From Sulfurovum sp. 16-42-52 (GTDB lineage Bacteria; Campylobacterota; Campylobacteria; Campylobacterales; Sulfurovaceae), in NCBI GenBank assembly GCA_002281755.1, contig NCHB01000001.1, forward strand, positions 62,001 to 126,000: a stretch of 64,000 bases of DNA, read 5' to 3'. Positions 55,933 through 64,000 of the stretch are shown here, in pieces (the stretch's first letter is position 1; every line of letters starts with the position of its first letter). A program made the position numbers and the translations under genes. The notes beneath the pieces were generated by a model, which worked only from the letters and a program-made list of their open reading frames with translations, ran no database searches and had not been told where the DNA came from.

Positions 55933-56993
55933 CAGGCATTATCCTTGGCAAACTTCTCTACCTCTTGCACCAACCTGTCAACCAACTCACCCTCAGGCAG
56001 TCGTGCCACCACTTCACCCTTTAACATAATCAGCCCAGCCCCTTTACCATAGGCGATGGCAACATCCGCATGCTTGGCTTCACCGATGGCATTGACCACA
56101 CAGCCCATCACGGAAACATCCATCGGCGTTTTGATGTGTGCAGTTCGCCGTTCCACTTCAGCCACGGCAGTGACCAAATCTGCCTCTATGCGCCCACAGG
56201 TAGGACAAGAGATAATGTTCAACCCCTCTTTCATACGCCCAGAGTCTTTCAAGATAGCCTTGCCTACCTTGATCTCCTCTTCAAGCTCTCCTGTGATGGA
56301 AACACGCAAAGTATCTCCTATGCCATCAATCAACAATGCACCCAATCCGATAGATGACTTCACTGTCGCATGAAAAATCGTCCCCGCCTCCGTTACACCC
56401 AAATGAAACGGGTACTCATTTTTAGGTCTAAGCATCCTATAGGCATCCACAGTTCTGTCGACATCAGAGGCTTTGAGTGAGACTTTGATGTCCGTAAACC
56501 CCAAATCTTCCAAAAATTTGATGTTGTACTCCGCACTTGCTACCATCCCCTCAGCTGTCGCACCGTACTTTAAATCAAACTCTTTTTCAAGGCTACCCGC
56601 ATTGACCCCGATACGTATGGGAAGATTACGCTCTTGGCAGGCTTTAACTATCTCTTTAATACGGCTTTTTTCTCCGATATTGCCAGGATTTAACCGTATA
56701 CAATCCACCCATTTAGCTGCTTCAAGCGCCAATTTATAGTTAAAATGGATATCGGCAATGAGTGGGAGTGAAATCTCCTCTTTAATCGCTTTAAGTGCCA
56801 ACGCATCTTCCATCTCAGGCACCGCCACACGCACCATGTCCGCCCCTGCAAAATGTAAACGGTTTATCTGCTCAACCGTGGCTGCAACATTATGCGTGTC
56901 CGAGTAGGTCATAGACTGCACAGAGATAGGCGCATCCCCACCCACAGCGACATTGCCTACATATATCTTCTTTGTTGAGTATCTTGGTTTCAC
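55932..56993 (-). CDS. ispG: (E)-4-hydroxy-3-methylbut-2-enyl-diphosphate synthase
   Basis: [4Fe-4S] enzyme of the MEP pathway (GcpE). [27 protein letters not shown] and [11 protein letters not shown] are conserved. Cluster cysteines sit in SCPTCGR (about 263-269) and [12 protein letters not shown]. The 353 residues are the short bacterial form. Together with dxs at 0.1 kb it shows that the non-mevalonate route is used. Confidence 0.96.
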   Translation of the reverse strand: MKPRYSTKKIYVGNVAVGGDAPISVQSMTYSDTHNVAATVEQINRLHFAGADMVRVAVPEMEDALALKAIKEEISLPLIADIHFNYKLALEAAKWVDCIRLNPGNIGEKSRIKEIVKACQERNLPIRIGVNAGSLEKEFDLKYGATAEGMVASAEYNIKFLEDLGFTDIKVSLKASDVDRTVDAYRMLRPKNEYPFHLGVTEAGTIFHATVKSSIGLGALLIDGIGDTLRVSITGELEEEIKVGKAILKDSGRMKEGLNIISCPTCGRIEADLVTAVAEVERRTAHIKTPMDVSVMGCVVNAIGEAKHADVAIAYGKGAGLIMLKGEVVARLPEGELVDRLVQEVEKFAKDNA

Positions 56994-57012
56994 TGTTTTC
57001 TCCTGAAAGAAG

Positions 57013-57047
57013 ATAGTGAATAGTGAATAGTGTATAGTGAATAGTTA
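57013..57047 (+). repeat. ATAGTGA heptad array, left side of S23 cassette 1
   Basis: Five head-to-tail 7-base units, three perfect ATAGTGA and two variants. The last unit supplies the TAA stop of the adjoining S23 gene. It is the inverted counterpart of the array at 57424-57453. Confidence 0.9.
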
Positions 57048-57398
57048 GGCATTTATGCTCTCTTTTGTTGTATTAATGCTACTTGTGAGCATTTTAATTA
57101 ATTCTTCTACATCATCAAAAATACTTTTCGACATCATCTCGGTGAGATAATTACAATCTGTAAGTAACCGAATCCAATATCGACTTTCATTTGCTTCTTT
57201 TAAAGAAACATACATTTTATTGATAAAATCTGCTTTTGATTGTGCATATTGTGCTTCAGCCACCAATGCACCTATAGCTGTACCTGAACGCAATAGCTGC
57301 TTACTCAATGTATATTCTTTTTGCTCTTTTGTCAAATATGCATGAAGCTTAACAATTCTAATGGCAAATTTATAACTTTTATCAGCTAGTATACTCAT
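57045..57398 (-). CDS. S23-type four-helix-bundle protein, copy 1
   Basis: 117 residues from the ATG at 57398 (a TTG at 57416 is also in frame). Four helices with the family signature YKFAIRIVKLHAYL, KQLLRSGTAIGALVAEAQYAQSKADF and ISLKEAN-like VSLKEANESRYW. S23 proteins were first found encoded in intervening sequences of 23S rRNA genes; DGR Avd proteins are related. This gene is free-standing between priA and ispG, flanked on both sides by inverted heptad arrays. About half of the residues match copy 2 at 61.6 kb. Molecular role unknown. Confidence 0.9.
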   Translation of the reverse strand: MSILADKSYKFAIRIVKLHAYLTKEQKEYTLSKQLLRSGTAIGALVAEAQYAQSKADFINKMYVSLKEANESRYWIRLLTDCNYLTEMMSKSIFDDVEELIKMLTSSINTTKESINA

Positions 57399-57423
57399 AA
57401 AAAATATTTTAGCCAAAAAATCT

Positions 57424-57453
57424 ACTATTCACTATTAACTATTCACTATTCAC
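57424..57453 (+). repeat. ACTATTC heptad array, right side of S23 cassette 1
   Basis: Four 7-base units (three ACTATTC, one ACTATTA) plus a partial. ACTATTC is the complement of the GAATAGT phase of the left array, so the S23 gene sits between inverted arrays. Confidence 0.9.
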
Positions 57454-57462
57454 CTCGAATTT

Positions 57463-59307
57463 TTACGAAAATTCGACAGGGTCAAAGTCTATCTCTATCT
57501 CCCTACAGTCCACACTGTGCAAGGCTTTAAGAAGTGGCACACGGCTTTTTGCACGCAGCAAAATCGTAAAACGGTATTTGTTGGCTATCTTCTCTACGCC
57601 CGCTTTACCATGCCCGACTATCTCTATTTCTTTGAAGGCTTTGAGTTTGGTGACGGTATCGAGTGTGATTTTGCTTGCTTTGGCTTCGTCTTTGTGTGCG
57701 ATGAGTATGCGTGCAAGCGAAACAAAAGGCGGATACTCCGCCATCTTCAAAAATGCCAATTCATCTTTCATAAACGCTTCATAATCTTCCAAATACTGCT
57801 CAAAAAATGCAGCATCACTGGTTTGCACGATGACCTCAGCCTCTTTTGCACGCCCGCTTCGTCCTGCTATCTGAAAGAGTAAAGACACTGCCCTCTCACG
57901 CGCCCTGTAGTCTGAAAGTCCCAAGATATAATCCAAGCCCATGATAACACTCAGTGTAATGTTTGCATAGTCATGCCCTTTGGAGAGCATCTGTGTACCC
58001 AAAAGAACCTGAGACTCCCCTCTCTCAAAACGCCCCAGTGCCTCTTTGAGCTTGTTAGCTGTCGTGATGCTGTCTTTGTCAAACTGTTCTATCTGGATGC
58101 CTTCGATGGCTTCAGAGATGATCTCTATGGCTTCAACTGTGCCCATACGTTCACTCTTGAGTGGTGTATGTCCGCAATGGGTGCAGGTATCGACGATGGT
58201 TTGCGTGAAGTTGCAGTAGTGACACTTGAGATGTTTGTACTTTCTATGCAGTGCCATACCTACCGAACAGTAGGGACAAAGATGTGTCTTTCCACAGTTT
58301 TCACAGTAAAGGTACTTAAAATTTCCCCGTGTGGGCAAAAAAAGCAAAGACTGGTTACCTGCTTTGTAGTGCGTATGTAAGGCATCCAGAATGGTATGGT
58401 TAATACTATCGCCTTCGATGAAAGTGTACTTTTTTTGACTCTGCACATAGGGCTTGTCTAGTTTGACCACATCATATTTGAAGTAAGAACTCACCGATGG
58501 GGTAGCTGAAGCCAAGACAACTTTTGCCCCCAGTTTTTGACCCATCAGTACTGCCACATCACGCGCATGATAACGGGGTCGTGTCATGGCCTTGTAGCTG
58601 TCATCATGTTCTTCATCCACCACGATGAGTCCTAGGTTGGACAAAGGTACAAAAAGTGCTGAACGCGCCCCCGCGATGATGTGTATCTTTCCTTCTTCTA
58701 TCTCTTGCAAGATAGACTCTTTTTTCTTTTTCGTCAGCTTAGAGTGCCACATCGCTACAGCGTCACCAAAATACACCTTGAGCCGTTTTTCCATCTGTGG
58801 CGTGAGTGAGATTTCAGGCATCAGAAAAATACACGTTTTACCCTCACTCATCATCTTGGCAAAAAGGCTGATAAATATCTCTGTTTTCCCCGAACCTGTC
58901 ACCCCAAAAAGTAACGCTTTATCTTTTTGAAGAAGTTGTTCAAAAGCCGATTGTTGCACAGTGCTTAATGTGGGTACATTAACACTATTCACTATTCGTT
59001 TTTCACTATTCACTTCTCTCTTTTTATAAGGCATAAAAAGAGAGATCGCTTCAGAAAAAGAGGAGAAATAATACTCAGAGATAAACTTAGCCATCTCCAT
59101 CTGCTCAGCACTGTATGCTTTGTCTAAAAAAGAAATAATTTTGGATGTTTCAAATACAGGCTTTTCAGTCGTTTCTGTAATGACAGCTTCTTTTAGAGCT
59201 GTTTTTAACGGTACAATAACAACAGAACCTATGCTTAGTTTGGTATCAGAACAGTAGGTCAAACTTGGTGCGCTTGACCTAAGAAGATAGACTTTGTAAT
59301 AAAACAA
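57463..59307 (-). CDS. priA: Primosomal protein N' (replication restart helicase)
   Basis: Reloads DnaB at stalled forks. 614 residues, shorter than the E. coli 732. [20 protein letters not shown] (in pieces GVTGSGKTE) is Walker A, VVDEEHDDSYK is Walker B, and two zinc sites are seen in CENCGKTHLCPYC and CHYCNFTQTIVDTCTHCG. Between the N-terminal DNA-binding part and the helicase (about residues 97-108), REVNSEKRIVNSV is encoded by the ACTATTC heptad array, so a repeat has been tolerated in frame. Confidence 0.95.
   Translation of the reverse strand: MFYYKVYLLRSSAPSLTYCSDTKLSIGSVVIVPLKTALKEAVITETTEKPVFETSKIISFLDKAYSAEQMEMAKFISEYYFSSFSEAISLFMPYKKREVNSEKRIVNSVNVPTLSTVQQSAFEQLLQKDKALLFGVTGSGKTEIFISLFAKMMSEGKTCIFLMPEISLTPQMEKRLKVYFGDAVAMWHSKLTKKKKESILQEIEEGKIHIIAGARSALFVPLSNLGLIVVDEEHDDSYKAMTRPRYHARDVAVLMGQKLGAKVVLASATPSVSSYFKYDVVKLDKPYVQSQKKYTFIEGDSINHTILDALHTHYKAGNQSLLFLPTRGNFKYLYCENCGKTHLCPYCSVGMALHRKYKHLKCHYCNFTQTIVDTCTHCGHTPLKSERMGTVEAIEIISEAIEGIQIEQFDKDSITTANKLKEALGRFERGESQVLLGTQMLSKGHDYANITLSVIMGLDYILGLSDYRARERAVSLLFQIAGRSGRAKEAEVIVQTSDAAFFEQYLEDYEAFMKDELAFLKMAEYPPFVSLARILIAHKDEAKASKITLDTVTKLKAFKEIEIVGHGKAGVEKIANKYRFTILLRAKSRVPLLKALHSVDCREIEIDFDPVEFS
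58984..59013 (+). repeat. ACTATTC heptad array inside priA
   Basis: Three ACTATTC and one GTTTTTC unit, then AC. The same unit flanks the S23 gene 1.5 kb away. It is read in frame within priA as VNSEKRIVNSV-type residues in a linker. No S23 gene is attached. Confidence 0.9.
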
Positions 59308-59308
59308 G

Positions 59309-59800
59309 TTATTGTGTCAACTCTTTACAGTACTGATCTGTAGGTGTTTCGCATTCAAATCTGTTATCTCTAAGTAAAAACACTACACTACCAGACACAG
59401 GCAAATTAAAGGTGTATTTGGTAGGACTCGCTGCTGTACCTGCACCCGTTGTCGTTTCCATCCAGCAGGATTGTGAAGATGCTGTGGCACAGGAAAGCGG
59501 GGCGTACTCAGTTACAGGGTTACTGGTGTTACCGTCAAAGCCGTCAAAGATAGGGGCTCCAGCTGTTGTACTGCTACTTAGTTTAGTGATAGTCGTAAAA
59601 CTTCCGCGCAATATACGCTTTTGTCTTTCCGTCGCCACAGCACTGCGGATTGCACTTACAGCCGCTTTAGCCTTTACCATCTCTGCATCTCCTCTGGTTG
59701 CTGCAAATTTCGGTATAGCGATGGCAGATAAAATACCAATCACCACAATCACAAAGATAAGCTCCATCATGGTAAATGCTTTACGATTTTTAACATACAT
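59309..59800 (-). CDS. Type IV prepilin-like protein 1
   Basis: 163 residues from the ATG at 59800 (AAAGGA 6 bases upstream). The class III leader has the cleavage region KAFTMMELIFVIVVIGIL, with Ala rather than Gly before the Phe that becomes residue 1, and Glu at +5. The rest has an extended helix (to about 55) and a globular part with two cysteines near residues 147 and 156 that could form the C-terminal disulfide. It may be a minor pilin or pseudopilin. It lies between priA and prepilin 2. Confidence 0.88.
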   Translation of the reverse strand: MYVKNRKAFTMMELIFVIVVIGILSAIAIPKFAATRGDAEMVKAKAAVSAIRSAVATERQKRILRGSFTTITKLSSSTTAGAPIFDGFDGNTSNPVTEYAPLSCATASSQSCWMETTTGAGTAASPTKYTFNLPVSGSVVFLLRDNRFECETPTDQYCKELTQ

Positions 59801-59825
59801 TATCAATCCTTTATACTTTTGAATG

Positions 59826-59843
59826 ATTATAACATAAAATGTT
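59826..59843 (-). promoter_or_regulatory. Promoter-like motif before prepilin 1
   Basis: On the minus strand: AACATTTTATGTTATAAT. It shares ACATTT...GTTATAAT with the promoters of the other two prepilin genes. TTATAAT is probably the -10. Confidence 0.5.
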
Positions 59844-59890
59844 ATTGTAGGCTATAAATTTTTGATTGCAAAACGTTAGAGACACTCTTG

Positions 59891-60268
59891 TTAAAGGACG
59901 ATTTTTTTTGAAGCGTAACCGCCAAGGATATTTTTACTGATCTCTTGTGCTGCAATTTGAGATACCGGAGTTACTCCAGCAGTCACGCTAACAGTCAGGT
60001 TATACTCTATGCCAGCATCTATCCCCACAATCGTTACGATATCCTCACCTCCACATACATAGATAATGCCGGTAGTATCTACCGTTGCATTTCCCACCTT
60101 TGCGTACATAGATGCTATTTCATTGAGAAGTTGTCCTGTCTCACTGGTACAAGCTAATGCTTCTGCATCATCTCTACTTGCTGCGAGTTTAGGCATAGCA
60201 ACTGCTGCCAAGATACCGATAATGACAATAACAAATATGAGTTCTATCATGGTGAATGCTTTTTTCAT
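59891..60268 (-). CDS. Type IV prepilin-like protein 2
   Basis: 125 residues. KKAFTMIELIFVIVIIGILAAVAMPKLA near the N-terminus is the class III signal: Ala-Phe at the cleavage site and Glu at +5. The helix is followed by a short globular part with two cysteines (about 39 and 72). AAAGGAG precedes the ATG. Similar to prepilin 3 in the first 55 residues, so they are paralogues. Confidence 0.88.
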   Translation of the reverse strand: MKKAFTMIELIFVIVIIGILAAVAMPKLAASRDDAEALACTSETGQLLNEIASMYAKVGNATVDTTGIIYVCGGEDIVTIVGIDAGIEYNLTVSVTAGVTPVSQIAAQEISKNILGGYASKKIVL

Positions 60269-60308
60269 TTAAACTCCTTTAACTGCGCTTTTTGGATATA
60301 GTGAATCA

Positions 60309-60338
60309 AGTATAACGTCTAAATGTCAAAAAAATGTC
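60309..60338 (-). promoter_or_regulatory. Promoter-like motif before prepilin 2
   Basis: Minus strand: TTTTTTTGACATTTAGACG followed by TTATACT. The upstream part repeats GACATTT twice. It matches the sequence before prepilin 3 except for one base of spacing. Confidence 0.5.
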
Positions 60339-60451
60339 AAAAAGTTATTTTTATAAGGAATAGCTTGAGAATAGAAAGTAAAGAAATTTTATTTTGTAAG
60401 AAGGCAAACTCTATATACCCCGCCTCAAAAGAGGTAGGGTACAATTAGATT

Positions 60452-60961
60452 TTATAGTGAATAAACTTTAATCAAGCCGCGAGTACCATCTTCTTTCAAG
60501 CCAGCATTTTTAAGAACACCTTTTTTTGCTATTGATGCGGCAGGAGAGTCAGTACCAGCTGGAGCGTCAATTGTCACTGTCAAGTTATAGTCAGTACCTG
60601 CATTTACACCATTTACTTTCATGATTTGTACATTATCACATTTATACGCAATTCCAGTAGTACCATGTACTACTGCATTTGCAGTAATACCTTTTGTTCC
60701 GCCTGCTACATCTATGGTTGGTATGTTTGTCATTGCAGATACCAAACCTGTAGTAGCATTCGTAAATACTGCATTACCGTTTTTTGTGTAGTATGCACTA
60801 ATTTCACTTATAAGTTGACCAGCTTCGTGTACACAAGTTGATCCTTCTGCATCATCTCTAGTAGCTGCTAGTTTTGGAATGGCAACCGCTGCCAAAATAC
60901 CGATAATGACGATAACAAAGATCAATTCGATCATAGTAAATCCGCGTCTCATGTTGTTCAT
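60452..60961 (-). CDS. Type IV prepilin-like protein 3 (probable major pilin/pseudopilin)
   Basis: 169 residues from the ATG at 60961, with AGGAG 6 bases before. MRRGFTMIELIFVIVIIGIL is a standard GF cleavage site with Glu at +5. The globular part is Gly/Thr/Asn-rich with two cysteines (about 42 and 116). It is the only one of the three with Gly at -1. Divergent paralogue of prepilin 2. The longer frame from 60997 adds 12 residues without support. Confidence 0.88.
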   Translation of the reverse strand: MNNMRRGFTMIELIFVIVIIGILAAVAIPKLAATRDDAEGSTCVHEAGQLISEISAYYTKNGNAVFTNATTGLVSAMTNIPTIDVAGGTKGITANAVVHGTTGIAYKCDNVQIMKVNGVNAGTDYNLTVTIDAPAGTDSPAASIAKKGVLKNAGLKEDGTRGLIKVYSL

Positions 60962-61013
60962 GATTAACTCCTGATATATTTTTAGTACCGAGTTCAATAA
61001 CTGGTCTAAGAGT

Positions 61014-61043
61014 AGTATAACATAAAAAATGTCAAAAAAATGT
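61014..61043 (-). promoter_or_regulatory. Promoter-like motif before prepilin 3
   Basis: Minus strand: TTTTTTTGACATTTTTTATG followed by TTATACT. It gives a leader of about 45 bases. TTGACA is only 10 bases from TATACT, so it is not an ordinary -35; the shared GACATTT may be a protein-binding site. Confidence 0.5.
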
Positions 61044-61089
61044 GAGAAAAGGAAAGAAATATAAGAAATTGTAAAAAAAAGTTATTTTT

Positions 61090-61311
61090 TTACAATCCGT
61101 CTAGGGTTTCGATGAGGAGTTCTATCTCTTCTTCGTATGATGTTGCCTGTTTTGCCAAGCGCAAGTAGGCTTTAAGAAGTTTGTCCGGTTTATTGTCCTG
61201 ATGGAGGATGACTCCGGCTTCTTGCAAATCTTTGTTGACAAAATCTGCAAAGGCATCTTCAAGCTTGATCTCATAACGGTTTCCTGAAACAGTAAGTGCT
61301 ACGTTTTTCAT
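61090..61311 (-). CDS. Small conserved-looking protein, 73 aa
   Basis: Not recognised. Begins with three beta strands (VALTVSGNRYEIKLED) followed by helices; possible small alpha/beta protein. Co-directional with and 10 bases after the coiled-coil gene, so the two are probably an operon. Confidence 0.7.
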   Translation of the reverse strand: MKNVALTVSGNRYEIKLEDAFADFVNKDLQEAGVILHQDNKPDKLLKAYLRLAKQATSYEEEIELLIETLDGL

Positions 61312-61321
61312 GGTTTGCCTT

Positions 61322-61540
61322 TTATGCTAAAAGTGATTCGACCTGAGCGATGATCTTTTCTATCTCAACATCTTTTTCATCCAACTCTCTTTTAAGTGCT
61401 GCGATCTGCTGCTGCTGTTCATCTTGAGAACCAGATGCTGCATGAAGTGCTGTTTTCAACTGTGCATTTTCACTTTTAAGTGCTTCATGGTCTACTCTCC
61501 ACTGCTCTATCTTCTCTTGTAGTTTTTGTAAGGCTGACAT
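61322..61540 (-). CDS. Small coiled-coil protein, 72 aa
   Basis: Almost entirely a heptad coiled coil (LQEKIEQWRVDHEALKSENA, then IAALKRELDEKDVEIEKIIA), with a Ser/Gln-rich break in the middle. Size and shape recall ZapB-like division proteins, but no motif confirms this. Confidence 0.75.
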   Translation of the reverse strand: MSALQKLQEKIEQWRVDHEALKSENAQLKTALHAASGSQDEQQQQIAALKRELDEKDVEIEKIIAQVESLLA

Positions 61541-61593
61541 CTCTTTCGCTCCGTAATAGTTAATTGTATTTGATTTGATATAATAGCGAAAGA

Positions 61594-61628
61594 ATTAGGA
61601 ATTAGAAATTAGAAATTAGAAATTGAAG
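61594..61628 (+). repeat. AATTAGA heptad array, left side of S23 cassette 2
   Basis: Five 7-base units: AATTAGG, three AATTAGA and a decayed AATTGAA. It ends 5 bases before the start codon of the S23 gene. Confidence 0.9.
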
Positions 61629-61633
61629 AGAAA

Positions 61634-61999
61634 ATGCCACAAAACAATATACTATATGATAAAAGTTATGCCTTTTCAATACGCATAGTCAAGCTGACCC
61701 AATATCTTTGTGATGAAAAAAGGGAATTTATCCTAAGTAAACAAATTATTCGTTCTGGCACGGCTATTTGTGCGTTAGTAAGCGAATCAAAATTTGCGCA
61801 GTCAAGAGCAGACTTTTTAAATAAACTGATGATTGCGCTGAAAGAGGCAAATGAGACACAGTATTGGATAAATTTGCTCTACGACACAGACTATATCTCA
61901 AAGCAAATGTTCGATAGTCTTATTGCAGACAATAAAGAACTTGTAAGTCTCTTGGTTTCCATAACCAAATCATTAAAAGATAAAGGCATTACAAAGTAA
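61634..61999 (+). CDS. S23-type four-helix-bundle protein, copy 2
   Basis: 121 residues, clearly related to copy 1: YAFSIRIVKLTQYL, KQIIRSGTAICALVSESKFA, QSRADFLNKL, ALKEANETQYW. The gene is on the opposite strand from copy 1 and again lies between inverted heptad arrays. It sits just upstream of uvrB, whose TTG start lies 14 bases after the right array. No rRNA gene is near. Confidence 0.9.
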   Translation: MPQNNILYDKSYAFSIRIVKLTQYLCDEKREFILSKQIIRSGTAICALVSESKFAQSRADFLNKLMIALKEANETQYWINLLYDTDYISKQMFDSLIADNKELVSLLVSITKSLKDKGITK

Positions 62000-62011
62000 T
62001 GCAAACCAAAA

Positions 62012-62064
62012 TTTCTAATTTCTACATTCTAATTTCTAATTTGCCTATTCTCATTCCTAATTTC
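62012..62064 (+). repeat. TTTCTAA heptad array, right side of S23 cassette 2
   Basis: About seven 7-base units, several decayed (TTTCTAA, TTTCTAC, ATTCTAA, TTTCTAA, TTTGCCT, ATTCTCA, TTCCTAA). It is the inverted counterpart of the left array and abuts the uvrB ribosome-binding site AAGAGG. Confidence 0.9.
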
Positions 62065-62077
62065 AAGAGGATTAATT

Positions 62078-64000
62078 TTGCCTAAATTTACCGTAAACAG
62101 CCCCTATCAGCCTGCGGGTGACCAAGCTGCTGCCATAGAGACACTCAGTAACTCTATCATCGCGGGCAACCAGTATCAGACACTGCTTGGCGTGACGGGT
62201 TCGGGTAAGACCTACACCATGGCAAAGATCATCGAAAAAACGGGTAGACCGACACTGATTATGACGCATAACAAGACCTTGGCGGCACAACTTTACTCCG
62301 AGTTTAAAAGTTTTTTTCCGCAGAACCATGTGGAGTACTTCATCAGCTACTACGACTACTATCAGCCTGAAGCCTACTTGCCGCGGCAAGATCTGTTCAT
62401 CGAAAAAGACAGCTCCATCAACCAAGAGTTAGAACGTCTGCGTTTGAGTACGACTGCCAACCTGCTCTCCCATGATGATGTTATCGTTATCGCTTCGGTT
62501 TCTGCAAACTATGGATTGGGAAGTCCGGAGGATTACCGTTCTGTGGTACAAAAACTCTGTGTAGGTGATGAGTATAACCAAAAAGCCCTGTTGCTGAGAC
62601 TGGTCGACATGGGCTACAAACGCAATGATGCCTTTTTTGATAGAGGAGACTTTCGGGTGATGGGTGAGGTGATAGACATCTATCCAGCGTACGCAGAGGA
62701 GTTTGCGCTTCGTGTAGAGTTTTTCGGTGATGAGATAGAAGCCATTTATACCTTCAACTCTCTTACGGGTGAGAAAGAAGAGACACTGAAAGAGGTGACG
62801 GTGTACGCTGCCAATCAGTTCATCGTGAGTAAAGAAAAACTGGCGCGTGCGGTTAAAAGCATAGAAGAAGAGCTAGCAGAGCGGTTAAATTACTATCAAT
62901 CCCAAGACCGCATGATAGAGTACAACCGCCTCAAGCAGCGCACCGAGTTTGACTTGGAGATGATAGAAGCTACAGGGATGTGCAAAGGCATCGAGAACTA
63001 TTCGCGCCATCTTACGGGCAAAAAAGAGGGTGAGACACCCTACTCGATGATGGACTACTTTGAAGCGATGCACAAAGAGTATCTGGTCATCGTGGATGAA
63101 TCACATGTTTCACTCTCGCAGTTTAGAGGTATGTATGCGGGCGATAGAAGCCGTAAAGAGGTGCTGGTAGATCACGGTTTCAGACTTCCCTCAGCACTAG
63201 ATAACAGACCGTTGATGTTTGATGAGTATATCCACAAAGCGCCACACTTTTTGTTCGTCTCCGCTACACCCAACGATCTTGAACTGGAACTCTCCAGCGT
63301 CGTAGCCGAACAGGTGGTACGACCTACCGGACTGCTTGACCCACCCATAGAAGTCATCGACAGTACCTATCAGGTAGAAAATCTCTATGACCGCATGAAA
63401 CCTGTCATCGCAAGGGGTGAACGGGTGCTCATCACTGTGCTGACCAAAAAAATGGCAGAAGAGCTGAGTACCTACTATAATGATTTAGGACTCAAATGCC
63501 GACATATGCACTCAGAAATGGATGCCATAGAACGTAATCAAACCATACGTTCACTGCGTTTGGGTGAGTTTGACATCCTCATCGGTATCAACCTGCTTAG
63601 AGAAGGGCTTGACCTGCCTGAAGTGAGTCTGGTTGCCATACTGGATGCAGACAAAGAAGGCTTTTTACGCTCCAAAACCGCACTCATACAAACAGCAGGA
63701 AGAGCCGCACGAAATGTAAACGGATTGGTGTTGATGTATGCCAAAAAGATGACAGACTCGATGCAGTTTACCATAGAGACCACGGGGGAAAGAAGGCAGA
63801 AACAGATAGCCTACAACAAAGAGCACGGCATCACCCCTCAAACCACACTAAGGGTTCTGGATACCGACCTTAAAACAGAAGAGCTTGGCGAACTCTACAA
63901 CAAACAAAGCAAGCTGGACAAAATGCCCAAAGCAGAACGCCAACAGCTGATGCAAGAACTCAAAGCCAAGATGCTCGTAGCGGCCAAAAATCTGGAATTT
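62078..64000 (+). CDS. uvrB: Excinuclease ABC subunit B (3' end outside the window)
   Basis: DNA-damage-recognition helicase of nucleotide excision repair. [18 protein letters not shown] (Walker A near 40), the beta-hairpin region [22 protein letters not shown], and helicase motifs V-VI ([13 protein letters not shown] and QTAGRAARN) are present. The start is TTG at 62078 with AAGAGG 7 bases upstream. 641 codons are visible; with UvrB near 660 aa, only the C-terminal UvrC-binding motif is cut off. There is no stop before the window end. Confidence 0.95.
   Translation, partial: MPKFTVNSPYQPAGDQAAAIETLSNSIIAGNQYQTLLGVTGSGKTYTMAKIIEKTGRPTLIMTHNKTLAAQLYSEFKSFFPQNHVEYFISYYDYYQPEAYLPRQDLFIEKDSSINQELERLRLSTTANLLSHDDVIVIASVSANYGLGSPEDYRSVVQKLCVGDEYNQKALLLRLVDMGYKRNDAFFDRGDFRVMGEVIDIYPAYAEEFALRVEFFGDEIEAIYTFNSLTGEKEETLKEVTVYAANQFIVSKEKLARAVKSIEEELAERLNYYQSQDRMIEYNRLKQRTEFDLEMIEATGMCKGIENYSRHLTGKKEGETPYSMMDYFEAMHKEYLVIVDESHVSLSQFRGMYAGDRSRKEVLVDHGFRLPSALDNRPLMFDEYIHKAPHFLFVSATPNDLELELSSVVAEQVVRPTGLLDPPIEVIDSTYQVENLYDRMKPVIARGERVLITVLTKKMAEELSTYYNDLGLKCRHMHSEMDAIERNQTIRSLRLGEFDILIGINLLREGLDLPEVSLVAILDADKEGFLRSKTALIQTAGRAARNVNGLVLMYAKKMTDSMQFTIETTGERRQKQIAYNKEHGITPQTTLRVLDTDLKTEELGELYNKQSKLDKMPKAERQQLMQELKAKMLVAAKNLEF

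Noticed and set aside
61020-61045. TTGACA as the -35 of prepilin 3
   Set aside because: It lies only 10 bases from TATACT, far from the usual 16-18.
57013-62064. CRISPR arrays
   Set aside because: The units are only 7 bases long, directly adjacent and without spacers, and no cas genes are present.

Overview
The window comes from a Campylobacterota chromosome, most like Sulfurovum. Gene content and order match that group: rplY-pth-lptG-lysA-pheA-hisC-dxs, clpS-clpA-aat, ribA-hemB-argF-hemN, a PgbA-like surface protein and an H. pylori ArsRS-like two-component pair. Assignments rest on reading the translations; no database search was run. Most of the window is housekeeping: isoprenoid, amino-acid, haem, vitamin and pyrimidine synthesis, DNA replication and repair (dnaB, priA, ruvB, uvrB), and an N-degron operon (aat-clpA-clpS).

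Layout. 1-13.4 kb: minus-strand core operons (dxs, hisC, pheA, lysA, lptG-like, pth, rplY, pilT, tal, aat, clpA, clpS). The flagellar genes that sit between hisC and dxs in Campylobacter are absent. 13.4-18.6 kb: bioD, pyrB, pabB, small envelope proteins, rhomboid protease, rsmG. 18.6-25.6 kb: an accessory block between rsmG and ribA holding a lasso-peptide cluster. 25.6-31.2 kb: ribA, hemB, argF, hemN, a CCG-domain Fe-S protein. 31.2-36 kb: two-component system, AI-2E transporter, ruvB, panB. 36-44 kb: trpA, mgtE (frameshifted), lgt, a two-gene acyl-CoA dehydratase-activase system. 44-56 kb: tmRNA, alr, agmatine route to putrescine (aguA-aguB), a 266-bp MITE-like element, NUDIX, M23 peptidase, PgbA-like protein, glcD, BrkB family, ComEC, dnaB. 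56-64 kb: ispG, priA, three prepilins, small proteins, uvrB (runs off the end), and two S23-type four-helix-bundle genes flanked by heptanucleotide arrays.

The most interesting system is the minus-strand operon 25.54 to 20.29 kb. In transcription order it has a GEMM/c-di-GMP-I-like riboswitch, an ABC exporter (D), a B2 leader peptidase, an HPr-kinase-like protein (K), an asparagine-synthetase-like macrolactam synthetase without the amidotransferase cysteine (C), and a 41-codon precursor gene (A) 10 nt after C. The precursor has a WxxPxI leader motif, Thr at -2, Gly1 and Glu8, as expected for a lasso peptide with an 8-residue ring. The only candidate leader-binding protein (B1/PqqD-like) lies 1.4 kb downstream, between a DsbC-like gene and rsmG. 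The 3' strand of the riboswitch (GTTGCC) is the exact complement of the GGCAAC overlapping the exporter's ribosome-binding site, which suggests ligand-dependent translation.

Other notable points: single-base frameshifts in a response regulator and in mgtE; a nested-palindrome MITE with 31-bp terminal repeats and a TAAA duplication; heptad arrays that also occur alone after argF and in frame inside priA; and a shared promoter motif upstream of all three prepilin genes.
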